NCBI RefSeq assembly: GCF_947496875.1 | Contig: NZ_CANMEH010000002.1 | Span: 310,001-374,000, forward strand | Direction of reading: 5' to 3' | Length of the DNA: 64,000 nt | Source: an uncultured Paracoccus sp. | Lineage (GTDB): Bacteria; Pseudomonadota; Alphaproteobacteria; Rhodobacterales; Rhodobacteraceae | Shown here: positions 54,245 through 63,240 of the stretch, piece by piece | Position numbering within the stretch: position 1 is the first letter of the stretch | Layout: each line of letters starts with the position of its first letter | Translations under genes and position numbers: made by a program | Notes under the pieces: generated by a model | Databases searched by the model: none | What the model was told of the DNA's origin: nothing | What the model saw: only the letters and a program-made list of their open reading frames with translations

Positions 54245-56580
54245 CAGAACCGGGTGGAGATCGTCAGGTCGAAGGCCTGTTCTTCGTCGTAGTCTTCCTT
54301 CTTCACCGCCTTGGCCAGGTTGAAGCGCAGCGGCCCGATCGGCGTGGTCCAGAACAGCGACGCCCCGACCGAGGCGCGCACCCGCATGGAATCGTCCACC
54401 TCGACCCCGTCGGCCCCCGCCGTGTCGTCCAGCCCCCAGACCGAGCCGACATCGGCGAACAGCCCGCCGGACATGCCGTATTCCTCGGGCAGGCCCAGCG
54501 GGAACTGGGTTTCTGCCCGCGCCGCCCAGTAGAAGTTGCCGCCCAACGCATCCTCGTTCGGGGCTGCCAGATCCCGGGGACCGAAGCCGTTCGGCTCGAA
54601 GCCGCGAACCCGGCCATTGCCGCTGAACCGGTCGGTAACGCGGCTGACCTGGTCGTCCAGCATGTTGACCGCACCGCCCTCGATCTCGGCCCGCAGCACG
54701 ACCTCCTCGCGCCAGGCGGTGCTCTCGATGCCGGCCAGCGCCGTGGTGGTGACGGATTTCACGTCCCCGCCGATGCCCGCGAAATCCTGGGTCAGGTTGA
54801 ACTTCCAGCCGGTCAGCGGATCCAGCCCGGTGCGGCGGGTATCGTAACTGTAGGTGTAGCCCAGTGACGAGGCCAGCCGCGCCCCCTGTTCGCGGTAGAG
54901 GATCGGCGACGATCCCCCCAGCTCACCGTTTTCCGGCTCGACCGCAATCGGATCGACATCCTTGATCTCGTCCTCTTCCAGCCGATAGCGCAGCTCGACC
55001 CGGCCGTTCTCGCTGACAGGGAACTCCAGCCCGGTCAGGAACCCGACGGCCTCGGTGTTGTAGTCGGCGTTCAGCTGGTCGGTGGTCAGGTACCATGCCG
55101 AGAACCGCGCCCGCAGGTCACGGCCGAGGAAGGCCGGCTCGACAAAGTCGAGGCTGAAGTTCTGCGACCCCGACGCGGTCGAAAAGCCCAGCCCGACCTC
55201 CTGCCCGCGGCCCAGGAAGTTGCGCTCCTGCAGCGACGCGTTGAACCCGATACCGGAACTGGCCGAATAGCTTGCACCGAAGGACAGGCTGCCGGTCGGC
55301 TGTTCCTCGACGTTCACGTCGACGATGACCTGCTGCTGGCTCGTCCCCTCGCGGCTTTCGACCTGCGCATCGGCGAAATAGCCAAGAGCCCGGATCCGCT
55401 CGGCCGCGTTGCGGATCTCGCGCGGATTGAAGGGGTCGCCCTCCACGGTCCGGAACTGGCGGCGGATCACCTCGTCCAGCGTCGTGGTGTTGCCCTCGAT
55501 GTCGATTCGTTCGACGAAGACCTTGGGCCCGCGGGTCAGGGCGAAGGTCAGGTTCAGCGACTGATCCCGCATGTTCCGGGTAATCCGGGGTTCGATGGTC
55601 AGGAAGTTCAGCCCTTGCTGGATCGCCACCGTTTCCATCCGCCGAATCGTGTTCTCGACCGCCTGGGGGCTGTAGACCTGACCCGGCTGCACCCGGTTCT
55701 GCGCCGCGAAGGATGCCGCATCGACGCCAGGCACCTCGCTGACGGTATCGACGCGGCCAAAGGTGAAGCGCGGGCCCTCGTAGATGTTATAGGTGACGTA
55801 GAACGCGTCGCGCTCGCGGGTGATTTCCGGCGCCACCGCCTGCACCCGGAAATCCGCATAGCCGCGGGACCGATAGAAGTCCGTCAGCAGCTGTTGATCC
55901 AGCTGGATGCGATCCGGCGCATAGACATCCCGGCGGATGAAGTTGCGCAGGATGCCGGCCTGCTTGGTCTGCAGGACATTTCGCAGGCGACGATCAGAGA
56001 AGGCACGGTTCCCGGTGAAGCCGATCCGCTCGATCTCGGTCAGATCGCCCTCTCGGATCTCGAACACCAGATCGACACGGTTGTCCTCACGGCGGATGAT
56101 CCGCGGGTCGACCCGGGCGGCCAGCCGCCCGTCGGCCGCATAGGCCGCGGCGATCAGCTGCGCGTCCTGTTCGGCCTGGGCAGGCGAGAACACGCGGTTC
56201 TGTGTCGAACTGACGATCTCCGCCAGGCGCTCGTCATCAACCCGGCGGTTGCCTTCGAAGCTGATGACGCGGATGGTCGGGTACTCGGCGACGCGGATCA
56301 CCAGCGTGTTGCCCTGGGGCATCAGTTCGACCGTCTCGAACAGGCCGGACTGCTGCAGGCGCTGCTGGGCGTCGTTCAGATCGCCGGCGGTCAGTTCCGT
56401 GCCCTGCCCCAGATCGGCGATCGACAGGATGGTCGCCGGTTCGATCCGCCCGCTCCCCTCGATCTGCACGTTGCTGAAGCTGTACGCGAAGGCGGGGGTG
56501 GGCATCGTCACCAGCCCCGGCGCCAATGCCAAGGCGGAAACCAGGGCCACCGCGCCCCTGCCGAATATCCTGTCCGTCAT
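54244..56580 (-). CDS. bamA: Outer membrane protein assembly factor BamA
   Basis: A 778-residue BamA. A signal peptide ends MPTPAFA, five POTRA domains (about 35-360) follow (e.g. ISFEGNRRVDDERLAEIV), then a 16-strand barrel with the RVRGFEPNGFG motif. The final residue is Phe (LTISTRF). It folds outer-membrane proteins. It is downstream of rseP and upstream of skp, the usual order. Two TTGACA hexamers lie in the 97-bp gap upstream. Confidence 0.95.
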   Translation of the reverse strand: MTDRIFGRGAVALVSALALAPGLVTMPTPAFAYSFSNVQIEGSGRIEPATILSIADLGQGTELTAGDLNDAQQRLQQSGLFETVELMPQGNTLVIRVAEYPTIRVISFEGNRRVDDERLAEIVSSTQNRVFSPAQAEQDAQLIAAAYAADGRLAARVDPRIIRREDNRVDLVFEIREGDLTEIERIGFTGNRAFSDRRLRNVLQTKQAGILRNFIRRDVYAPDRIQLDQQLLTDFYRSRGYADFRVQAVAPEITRERDAFYVTYNIYEGPRFTFGRVDTVSEVPGVDAASFAAQNRVQPGQVYSPQAVENTIRRMETVAIQQGLNFLTIEPRITRNMRDQSLNLTFALTRGPKVFVERIDIEGNTTTLDEVIRRQFRTVEGDPFNPREIRNAAERIRALGYFADAQVESREGTSQQQVIVDVNVEEQPTGSLSFGASYSASSGIGFNASLQERNFLGRGQEVGLGFSTASGSQNFSLDFVEPAFLGRDLRARFSAWYLTTDQLNADYNTEAVGFLTGLEFPVSENGRVELRYRLEEDEIKDVDPIAVEPENGELGGSSPILYREQGARLASSLGYTYSYDTRRTGLDPLTGWKFNLTQDFAGIGGDVKSVTTTALAGIESTAWREEVVLRAEIEGGAVNMLDDQVSRVTDRFSGNGRVRGFEPNGFGPRDLAAPNEDALGGNFYWAARAETQFPLGLPEEYGMSGGLFADVGSVWGLDDTAGADGVEVDDSMRVRASVGASLFWTTPIGPLRFNLAKAVKKEDYDEEQAFDLTISTRF

Positions 56581-56628
56581 GGCTGCCCCTCATGCTGAGC
56601 CGTGCGCCGGTTATCCCGGTCGCATTTT

Positions 56629-56663
56629 TGTCAATCGTTAATGGGGCGTGCCAGTGCTGTCAA
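56629..56663 (-). promoter_or_regulatory. Two consensus TTGACA hexamers upstream of bamA
   Basis: On the minus strand perfect TTGACA boxes occur at 56663-56658 and 56634-56629, in the rseP-bamA gap. Neither has a convincing -10 at 16-18 bases, so an internal promoter is only suggested. Confidence 0.28.
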
Positions 56664-56677
56664 AACAAAGCCCGGCC

Positions 56678-58006
56678 TCACGGGCACAGAATGTCGTTCG
56701 AGAGACCGAAGAGCATCAGTGACAGGATCGCCGCCATCCCGATCGACGTCAGGATGCGCAGCGCACGCTCGGACGGCGGACGTCCGGTCAGGGCCTCCCA
56801 CGTGAAGAACGCCAGATGTCCCCCGTCCAGAACCGGGATCGGAAGAATGTTCAGAAAGCCGATGGCCGCGGACAGCACACCGATCCACCAGATGAAGTTC
56901 CCCGCCCCCGAGCTTGCCGCGTGGCTGGTGCTTTCCGCGATCGAGATGGCGCCGCCCAGGTTGCAACTGCCGATCTGGCCCGAGATCATCGCCCACAGAC
57001 CGGAAACCGATCCGGCAATGATGTTCCAGGTCTGTTGCAGACCCGCGGACAGCGCCTCGAACGGACCGGGGCTGCGAACGGCAGGGGTCAGATAGCCCTC
57101 GCCTCCGGTGATGCCGATCAGCCATCGCTGCTCGTACCCGTCGCCCGCCGGCAGGTCCTGGCGGCGGGGTGCCAGCGTGACGTCGGCCTCCCCCTCGTCC
57201 GGACGCCAGATCCGCACCGTCACCGGCCCGCCTTCTGCCGCCTCGATCCGGTCGCGCAGATCGGCGAAGCGGTGCACCGGCTCGCCGTCAATCGCCAGGA
57301 TGACGTCCCCCGCCTGCAGCCCGGCCGCAGCCGCCGCGCTGCGCGGCGCCACGCCGGACACGCGGGCCGGCGCAGGATCAGGACCGCGCACGGTCATCTC
57401 GGCACCGTCCCGGCGCACCGTCCAGTCATGCTGCGGCGCGGCCGGCAGCGTCTCGGACAGCGCGAACACGTCCGCCCAGCCGGCGACGGGGCGGCCCGCC
57501 ACGGCCAGGATCTCATCACCGGCCTGCAGCTCGTTCACCACCCCCGGCGGCGAGAGCGCGACCTCGCCCACCTCGAGCCGATCGACCGCAACCCCTTGCC
57601 AGACCAGCACGCCGGCGAACAGGATCGTGGCCAGGATGAAGTTCGCGACCGGTCCGGCGGATACGGTCGCGATCCTTGCCCAGAGCGGCGCTCCTTCGAG
57701 CGTCTGGCGGCGCAGCGCGGGATCGACCGGCCGGCCGGGTCCGGCGCTGGCGACGTCGGCGTCACCCAGGAACCGCACGAAGCCGCCCAGCGGAACGGCC
57801 GCGACCTGCCACAGCGTGCCGCGCCGGTCCCGCCGCGACCACAGGCGCGGACCGAAGCCCAGCGAAAACACCTCGGCGCGAATCCCCGACCAGCGCCCGA
57901 CGATGTAATGCCCGTATTCATGGATGCCGACGATGATCGACAACGCGACGATGAAGGACAGCACGGTCCAGACCAGTCCCCCCATCTGGCTGATGATCTC
58001 GGTCAT
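56678..58006 (-). CDS. rseP: RIP metalloprotease RseP
   Basis: A 442-residue intramembrane zinc protease. HEYGH (29-33) is the zinc site and ILPIPVLDGGHL near the C-terminus provides the third ligand Asp. The periplasmic middle holds two PDZ segments (LQAGDEILAVAGRP and LQAGDVILAIDGEP). It cleaves anti-sigma factors and signal-peptide remnants. ATGA overlap with dxr upstream. Confidence 0.94.
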   Translation of the reverse strand: MTEIISQMGGLVWTVLSFIVALSIIVGIHEYGHYIVGRWSGIRAEVFSLGFGPRLWSRRDRRGTLWQVAAVPLGGFVRFLGDADVASAGPGRPVDPALRRQTLEGAPLWARIATVSAGPVANFILATILFAGVLVWQGVAVDRLEVGEVALSPPGVVNELQAGDEILAVAGRPVAGWADVFALSETLPAAPQHDWTVRRDGAEMTVRGPDPAPARVSGVAPRSAAAAAGLQAGDVILAIDGEPVHRFADLRDRIEAAEGGPVTVRIWRPDEGEADVTLAPRRQDLPAGDGYEQRWLIGITGGEGYLTPAVRSPGPFEALSAGLQQTWNIIAGSVSGLWAMISGQIGSCNLGGAISIAESTSHAASSGAGNFIWWIGVLSAAIGFLNILPIPVLDGGHLAFFTWEALTGRPPSERALRILTSIGMAAILSLMLFGLSNDILCP

Positions 58007-59187
58007 TCCACCTGCCCCCTTTCGGCAATCCAGGCCGCGACATCCCGACGCGCGGCCTGATCCCAGGCCAGCACCGCGTCGAGTTCGGCCGGGCTGGTGC
58101 CGAAATGGGGGCGACCCGCGCCCCTGTCCAGCGCATGCTCGACCGCCGGCGCCATGTCCGTGAACCGGATGCGCCCGGCGATGAAGTCGTCCAGCGCCTG
58201 TTCCTTGGCCGCGTTGAACACCGCGCCTGCCGCGCCACCCTGGGCGATGACCTCGCGCGCCAGCCGCAGCGCCGGCCAGCGCACCTCGTCCGGCGCGCGG
58301 AAGGTCAGCTGCCCCAGGGCGGCGAGATCCAGCGGAGCGACCGGCAGGGGCGCGCGGTCGGGCCAGTGCAGCGCGTACCCGATCGCGTGACGCATGTCGG
58401 GTGGACCCAGATGCGCCAGCGTCGCCCCGTCCGCATAGGTCACCATCGCATGGATAATCGATTCCGGGTGGACCAGCACCCGGATGCGATCGTTGTCGAG
58501 CGCAAAGAACTCATGCGCCTCGATCACCTCGAGCGCCTTGTTGAACATGCTGGCACTGTCGATCGTGATCCGCTGTCCCATGGCCCAGTTCGGGTGACTG
58601 GACGCCTGTTCGACAGTCGCACTGTGCAAACGGTCCAGCGGCCAATCCCGAAACGCGCCGCCCGAGGCTGTGATGGTCACATGCTCGACGCGGTCGACGT
58701 TATCTTGGTCAAGGCATTGAAACAGCGCCGAGTGTTCGGAATCGACCGGCAGGATTGTGGCGCCATGCCGACGGCTTTGCGCCATCAGCAGGGGCCCCGC
58801 CGCGACCAGACTTTCCTTGTTTGCCAGCGCCAGCGTGCCGCCCCGCTGCACGACGCGCAGGCCCGGCGTGAGCCCTGCGGAGCCCACGATTGCCGACAAT
58901 GTCCAGTCGCTGGGTCGCTGGGCGGCCTCGTCGATCGCGCTTTCGCCGGCAGCCGCCTGCACGTCCGACCCGGCCAGCGCGTCGCGCAGGGCGCCCAGCA
59001 GCGCCTCGTCGGAGATCACCGCGATTTTCGCGCGCAGCGCCCGGGCCATTTCCGCCAGCCGCGCGACGTTGCGCCCGCCCGTCAGCGCGACGGTGTGATA
59101 GGCTTCCGACCCACCGGCCCGCATCAGCAGGTCAAAGGCGCTTTCACCGACCGATCCGGTCGCGCCGAACACGGACACGCTCCGCAT
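58003..59187 (-). CDS. dxr: 1-deoxy-D-xylulose-5-phosphate reductoisomerase
   Basis: A 394-residue Dxr, second step of the MEP isoprenoid pathway. The NADPH motif GATGSVGESAFDL, the metal/substrate motif LPVDSEHSALFQ and ASGGAFRDWP are present. It lies one base after the cdsA stop and overlaps rseP. It supplies precursors used by uppS in the same cluster. Confidence 0.95.
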   Translation of the reverse strand: MRSVSVFGATGSVGESAFDLLMRAGGSEAYHTVALTGGRNVARLAEMARALRAKIAVISDEALLGALRDALAGSDVQAAAGESAIDEAAQRPSDWTLSAIVGSAGLTPGLRVVQRGGTLALANKESLVAAGPLLMAQSRRHGATILPVDSEHSALFQCLDQDNVDRVEHVTITASGGAFRDWPLDRLHSATVEQASSHPNWAMGQRITIDSASMFNKALEVIEAHEFFALDNDRIRVLVHPESIIHAMVTYADGATLAHLGPPDMRHAIGYALHWPDRAPLPVAPLDLAALGQLTFRAPDEVRWPALRLAREVIAQGGAAGAVFNAAKEQALDDFIAGRIRFTDMAPAVEHALDRGAGRPHFGTSPAELDAVLAWDQAARRDVAAWIAERGQVE

Positions 59188-59188
59188 G

Positions 59189-60028
59189 TCAGGCCCCCAG
59201 CTGCGGCAGGGCGGTGAGCAGGCCGGCGAAGAACGACACGAGCAGGGCCGCGATCAGCGCATCGAACCGGTCCATCACGCCGCCATGGCCGGGGATCAGG
59301 TTCGAGCTGTCCTTGACCCCGATGCGACGCTTCAGCCAGCTCTCCGCGATGTCGCCCATCTGCCCGGCGAAGGCGATCAGAGGGCCGAGGATCAGGATGG
59401 TCCAGTCGGCGCGGCCCGCTGCCAGCAGACCCGCGGCCAGAACAAACGCTCCAACCCACCCGGCGACCGTCCCGCTCCACGTCTTCTTGGGACTCACGGT
59501 CGGCCAGAACTTCGGGCCGCCGACGGCGCGTCCGACGAAATAACCCAGAACGTCCGACTGGATGACCGTCAGGACGATCCACATCGTGGTGGCCAGACCC
59601 GAGATCTCGCGCACCCAGACCAGCTGCAGCGCGGCCAGGAAGAAGGCGGCGGCGAACCCGACATAGGCCACCCGGTGCGAGACATGGACGCCCCGCCAGC
59701 CGGCAAGCAACGGCACGAGCAGCACCATCGGCCCCCAAGGCAACGGCGCCAGCACCGCAATCAGAAAGGCGACGGCCGCCAAAAAGGCGATCAGATAAGG
59801 ATGCCCGCGGGGATGAAGCTCGGCGTAACGCCAGGTCGTCATGCGGACCAGTTCCCACATCAGACCGCCAACCAGCATCGCAACCGCGAGGCGCAGCCAC
59901 AGCCCGGCCGCGACCAGCACCGCTAGGCCCAGCACGGCGACGACGATGCCGGACCCAAGCCGGCGGGTCAGATCGCCCCAGCGTCCCGCGGTCGGGATGC
60001 GGCGGGGCGACGAACCATCATCCGTCAT
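59189..60028 (-). CDS. cdsA: Phosphatidate cytidylyltransferase
   Basis: A 279-residue integral membrane enzyme making CDP-diacylglycerol. About 8 helices precede the C-terminal signature with LKRRIGVKDSSNLIPGHGG and DRFD, which carries the metal-binding Asp residues. ATGA overlap with uppS. Confidence 0.93.
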   Translation of the reverse strand: MTDDGSSPRRIPTAGRWGDLTRRLGSGIVVAVLGLAVLVAAGLWLRLAVAMLVGGLMWELVRMTTWRYAELHPRGHPYLIAFLAAVAFLIAVLAPLPWGPMVLLVPLLAGWRGVHVSHRVAYVGFAAAFFLAALQLVWVREISGLATTMWIVLTVIQSDVLGYFVGRAVGGPKFWPTVSPKKTWSGTVAGWVGAFVLAAGLLAAGRADWTILILGPLIAFAGQMGDIAESWLKRRIGVKDSSNLIPGHGGVMDRFDALIAALLVSFFAGLLTALPQLGA

Positions 60029-60765
60029 GCAGCCCCGAAACGCCGGTCGCGCATTCCGAACCTGGCGAGGATCCGTTCCAGGTGATCAGGGGTAAAATCC
60101 GGCCACAACGTGGTGGTGAACTCATATTCCGCATAAGCGGCCTGGAACGGCAGGAAATTCGAGACCCGGGTTTCGCCCGAGGTCCGGATGACGAGATCCG
60201 GATCGGGATGGCCCGCCGTATCCAGACAGGCGGCCAGATCGGCCTCGGTCGGATCGATGATCTCGCCCCTGGCGATCCGGCCGGCCAGTCGGCCGCAGGC
60301 GCGGGTCAGTTCGGCGCGTCCGCCATAATTGATCGCCACCGTCAGGTTCATGCGGCGGTTTCCGGCGGTCTGGACCTCGATGCTGTCCATCAGCCCGCGC
60401 AGCTTGGGGTCCAGCGGCTCGCGATCGCCGATGAACCGCATCCGCACGCCTTCCGCCGCCATCGCATCGGCCTCGCGCTTGATGTAGCGCGCGAAGATGC
60501 CCATGAGGCCCAGCACCTCGGCTGTCGACCGCTTCCAGTTCTCGGTCGAAAATGCGTAGATCGTCAACCAGTCCACCCCCATCAGCGGGCAGGCATGCAC
60601 GATCTGCTTGACGCGTTCGGCACCGCGGCGGTGCCCCACGAGGCGCGGCCATCCGCGTTCGCTGGCCCACCGTCCGTTGCCATCCATGATGATGGCAACG
60701 TGGCGCGGGCGGGCCGCCCCTTCGGCGGTCGCGGATGTCAGTTGCGGGGCAAGCTCGACGGCCAT
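60025..60765 (-). CDS. uppS: Isoprenyl transferase (undecaprenyl diphosphate synthase)
   Basis: A 246-residue cis-prenyltransferase. The catalytic Asp is D28 in AIIMDGNGRWA; RRGAERVKQIV, FSTENW and the C-terminal DLVIRTSGETRVSNFLPFQ complete the family pattern. It makes the C55 carrier for peptidoglycan and LPS. Start MAVELAPQ at 60765; it follows frr by 4 bp. Confidence 0.94.
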   Translation of the reverse strand: MAVELAPQLTSATAEGAARPRHVAIIMDGNGRWASERGWPRLVGHRRGAERVKQIVHACPLMGVDWLTIYAFSTENWKRSTAEVLGLMGIFARYIKREADAMAAEGVRMRFIGDREPLDPKLRGLMDSIEVQTAGNRRMNLTVAINYGGRAELTRACGRLAGRIARGEIIDPTEADLAACLDTAGHPDPDLVIRTSGETRVSNFLPFQAAYAEYEFTTTLWPDFTPDHLERILARFGMRDRRFGAA

Positions 60766-60769
60766 CCGA

Positions 60770-61333
60770 TCAGACCTGCATGATCTCGGCCTGTTTCGAT
60801 TCAAGCGCCTTGTCGACCTCGGCAATGGCCTTGTCGGTCAGGTCCTGCACGGCCGACTCCCAGAACTTCTGGTCATCCTCGGCCATCCCGGCGGCCTTGG
60901 CCTTCTTGACCTGGTCCATGCCGTCGCGCCGGACGTTGCGGATGGCGACGCGCGCATGTTCGGCGTACTGGGCAGCAACCTTGGTCAGTTCGCGCCGCCG
61001 TTCCTCGTTCAGTTCGGGGATGGGCAGCATGATGATTGTGCCGTTCAGCTGCGGGTTGATGCCGAGGCCGCTCTCGCGGATCGCTTTTTCGACCTTGCCG
61101 ACCAGCGCCTTGTCCCAGACGTTTATCGTCACCATGCGCGGTTCGGGGACGTTGACGGTGCCGACCTGGTTGATCGGCGTGATTGCACCATAGGCATCGA
61201 CCATGATCGGATCGATCATCGAGGCCGAGGCCCGACCGGTCCGAAGAGACTGGAATTCGTGGCGCAGGCTGTCCATGGCGCCCCTCATCCGGCGTTCCAG
61301 GTCGTCGGTGTCAATCTCGATGTCGTCGGCCAT
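60770..61333 (-). CDS. frr: Ribosome recycling factor
   Basis: A 187-residue RRF that splits post-termination ribosomes with EF-G. The helical-bundle/beta-domain pattern [20 protein letters not shown] and NLNP-like [29 protein letters not shown] is present. Start ATG 61333; longer frames are noncoding. Here it is separated from pyrH by an MBL-fold gene and has its own likely promoter at 61369-61396. Confidence 0.94.
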   Translation of the reverse strand: MADDIEIDTDDLERRMRGAMDSLRHEFQSLRTGRASASMIDPIMVDAYGAITPINQVGTVNVPEPRMVTINVWDKALVGKVEKAIRESGLGINPQLNGTIIMLPIPELNEERRRELTKVAAQYAEHARVAIRNVRRDGMDQVKKAKAAGMAEDDQKFWESAVQDLTDKAIAEVDKALESKQAEIMQV

Positions 61334-61368
61334 TCTGCCTGCCCTTGCCGGTACTGCCTGTTCTCGCG

Positions 61369-61396
61369 CTTGTAGCGGCGCCGACAGGCTTAGCAA
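61369..61396 (-). promoter_or_regulatory. Probable frr promoter
   Basis: Leftward TTGCTA (61396-61391) and TACAAG (61374-61369), spacer 16 bases; both hexamers match 4 of 6 consensus positions. It fits an independent transcript for frr-uppS-cdsA onward. Confidence 0.4.
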
Positions 61397-61459
61397 ACCC
61401 TTTGCAGAAAGGTTGGCGTATTTGCCGCGGACCTATGCTGCGCCGACCACAGGCGCAGT

Positions 61460-62359
61460 TCACGTCGGCTCGTAGGCGCTTCCGTCTTCGGCGCGGCGTG
61501 GTTCGGCCAGATACCGGCCCTGGCCGGGCAGGGCCACTGACCGGAACGTGCGGGCGAGCTGGTGCAGGGCTGCCCGCATTTCGGGCCCGCGCATCGGCTG
61601 TCCGTGGAAACTGATCGCCAGTTCCGGCTCCAATGCGGCAAGTTTCCGCACCGATTCCTCCGCCGCCTCCCAGTCGATGGTGAAATACATGGGCGGCCCG
61701 TGCATCTGCGGTTCCTGAACCGCGACATCATAGGCCGATTCCTGCCCGGTCGTGCAGAACGCGTCGGCCGCAAGCAATGCCCGGTCCGCTTCGCGCCACA
61801 GGGCGATCTGGCCCACCGAATGGCCAGGCACGTGAATCCACTGCCAGCCCGGCATCGACGGCACGCTGCCGTCCTCGGGCAGAGCTCGCAGGCGCCTCGC
61901 GACATTGACGGGGCTGGTCGGATAAAGACCGGCCAGCCGGGCAAGCAGGCCGCCCCCCACACCGGGATCCGGCGGTGGATAGCCGGCGCGGCCGTCTAGA
62001 TACGGGTGCTCGAGCGGATGGGCGAACACGGGGACGTCCCATTCCTCGGCCAACTGCTCGAGCGCGCCCACATGGTCGAAATGGCCATGCGTCACGATGA
62101 TGGCGGCAGGACGTGACCTTTCGCCGAACCGGGCCAAGACCGCACTGCGGATCAGCGGTGCGCTTCCCTTCAGTCCCGTGTCGATCAGCACCCATTCCCG
62201 GTCACCGGCGCCCGCCGGACCCCAGAACACCACGTTGACAAGCGCGATGCGCCGATAGGCCAGATCCGGTGCGACCTCGTGCGTATGGTCGTTGCGCGCC
62301 GCATCCAGTTCCGGCTGCAGGGCGACAGCCCCATCCGACAGGGGGATCTGTTCGGCCAT
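61460..62359 (-). CDS. MBL-fold metallo-hydrolase
   Basis: A 299-residue metallo-beta-lactamase-fold protein. The metal motif HGHFDH is at 91-96, with further ligands in HVPGHSVGQ, LLAADAF and SFHGQPM, so a dinuclear site is intact. No signal peptide. The family includes thioesterases, lactonases and glyoxalase II-like enzymes; the reaction here is unknown. ATG 62359 is preferred; the frame upstream to 62530 lies antisense-like inside pyrH. It is inserted between pyrH and frr, which are normally adjacent. Confidence 0.85.
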   Translation of the reverse strand: MAEQIPLSDGAVALQPELDAARNDHTHEVAPDLAYRRIALVNVVFWGPAGAGDREWVLIDTGLKGSAPLIRSAVLARFGERSRPAAIIVTHGHFDHVGALEQLAEEWDVPVFAHPLEHPYLDGRAGYPPPDPGVGGGLLARLAGLYPTSPVNVARRLRALPEDGSVPSMPGWQWIHVPGHSVGQIALWREADRALLAADAFCTTGQESAYDVAVQEPQMHGPPMYFTIDWEAAEESVRKLAALEPELAISFHGQPMRGPEMRAALHQLARTFRSVALPGQGRYLAEPRRAEDGSAYEPT

Positions 62360-62417
62360 GTCCACCTCCGCTGGTTGCTGATGGGCAACATCCGGCGGAA
62401 TGGAAGGTTCCGGTGTT

Positions 62418-63152
62418 TCAGCCGTGCACGGTCGTCGATGTCCCCTGCCCCGCGAGGATGCCGCGAAAACCACCCGGCTCGTCCAGCGAGAACACGATGA
62501 TCGGCAGGTCGTTGTCGCGGGCCAGGGCAATCGCGCTGGCGTCCATCACCCCCAGGTGCTTCTGCAGCACCTCGTCATAGGTCACCCGCTCGTACCGCTT
62601 TGCATCGGCGTGGAACTTGGGGTCCTTGTCGTAGACGCCGTCGACCTTGGTGCCCTTGAAGATCGCCTCGCAATTCATCTCCGACGCGCGCAGCGTGGCG
62701 GCGGTGTCGGTGGTGAAATACGGGTTTCCGGTGCCCGCGGCGAAAATGATGATCCGCTTCTTTTCCAGATGACGCACCGCCCGGCGGCGGATGTAGGGCT
62801 CCGCGACCTCGTCCATGCGGATCGCGCTGATCACGCGCGTGTGGATGCCCTTGGCCTCCAGCGCCGACTGCATGGCCAGCGCGTTCATCACGGTGGCCAG
62901 CATTCCCATGTAATCGGCAGTCGTCCGCTCCATCCCCTGGGCGCTGCCCTGCAGCCCGCGGAAGATGTTGCCGCCGCCGATCACCATGCAGATCTCGACG
63001 CCCAGCCTGTGTACCGATTCCACCTCGTCGGCGATGCGGGCGACGGTCGGCGGATGCAGGCCGTAGCCCTGATCGCCCATCAGCGCCTCGCCCGAGATCT
63101 TCAGCAGCACCCGGGAATAACCCGCCGGGGCGATCAGTGCCTTGTCCATCAT
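62418..63152 (-). CDS. pyrH: UMP kinase
   Basis: A 244-residue bacterial UMP kinase of the amino-acid kinase fold. [11 protein letters not shown] is the phosphate-binding start, IGGGNIFRG the glycine turn, [13 protein letters not shown] the UMP pocket and [10 protein letters not shown] the nucleotide site. Two tandem Met codons (63152 and 63149) are possible; AGGACG favours the second slightly. It heads the leftward supercluster, divergent from miaA across 88 bp. Confidence 0.95.
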   Translation of the reverse strand: MMDKALIAPAGYSRVLLKISGEALMGDQGYGLHPPTVARIADEVESVHRLGVEICMVIGGGNIFRGLQGSAQGMERTTADYMGMLATVMNALAMQSALEAKGIHTRVISAIRMDEVAEPYIRRRAVRHLEKKRIIIFAAGTGNPYFTTDTAATLRASEMNCEAIFKGTKVDGVYDKDPKFHADAKRYERVTYDEVLQKHLGVMDASAIALARDNDLPIIVFSLDEPGGFRGILAGQGTSTTVHG

Positions 63153-63240
63153 CGTCCTGAATCCCCTGCCGCGCTGCGCGCTGTTCCGTCGGGGCGCAAA
63201 ATGTCGCAAAGCGAATGGGTGTTCAACCAAGTGCCTTGCC

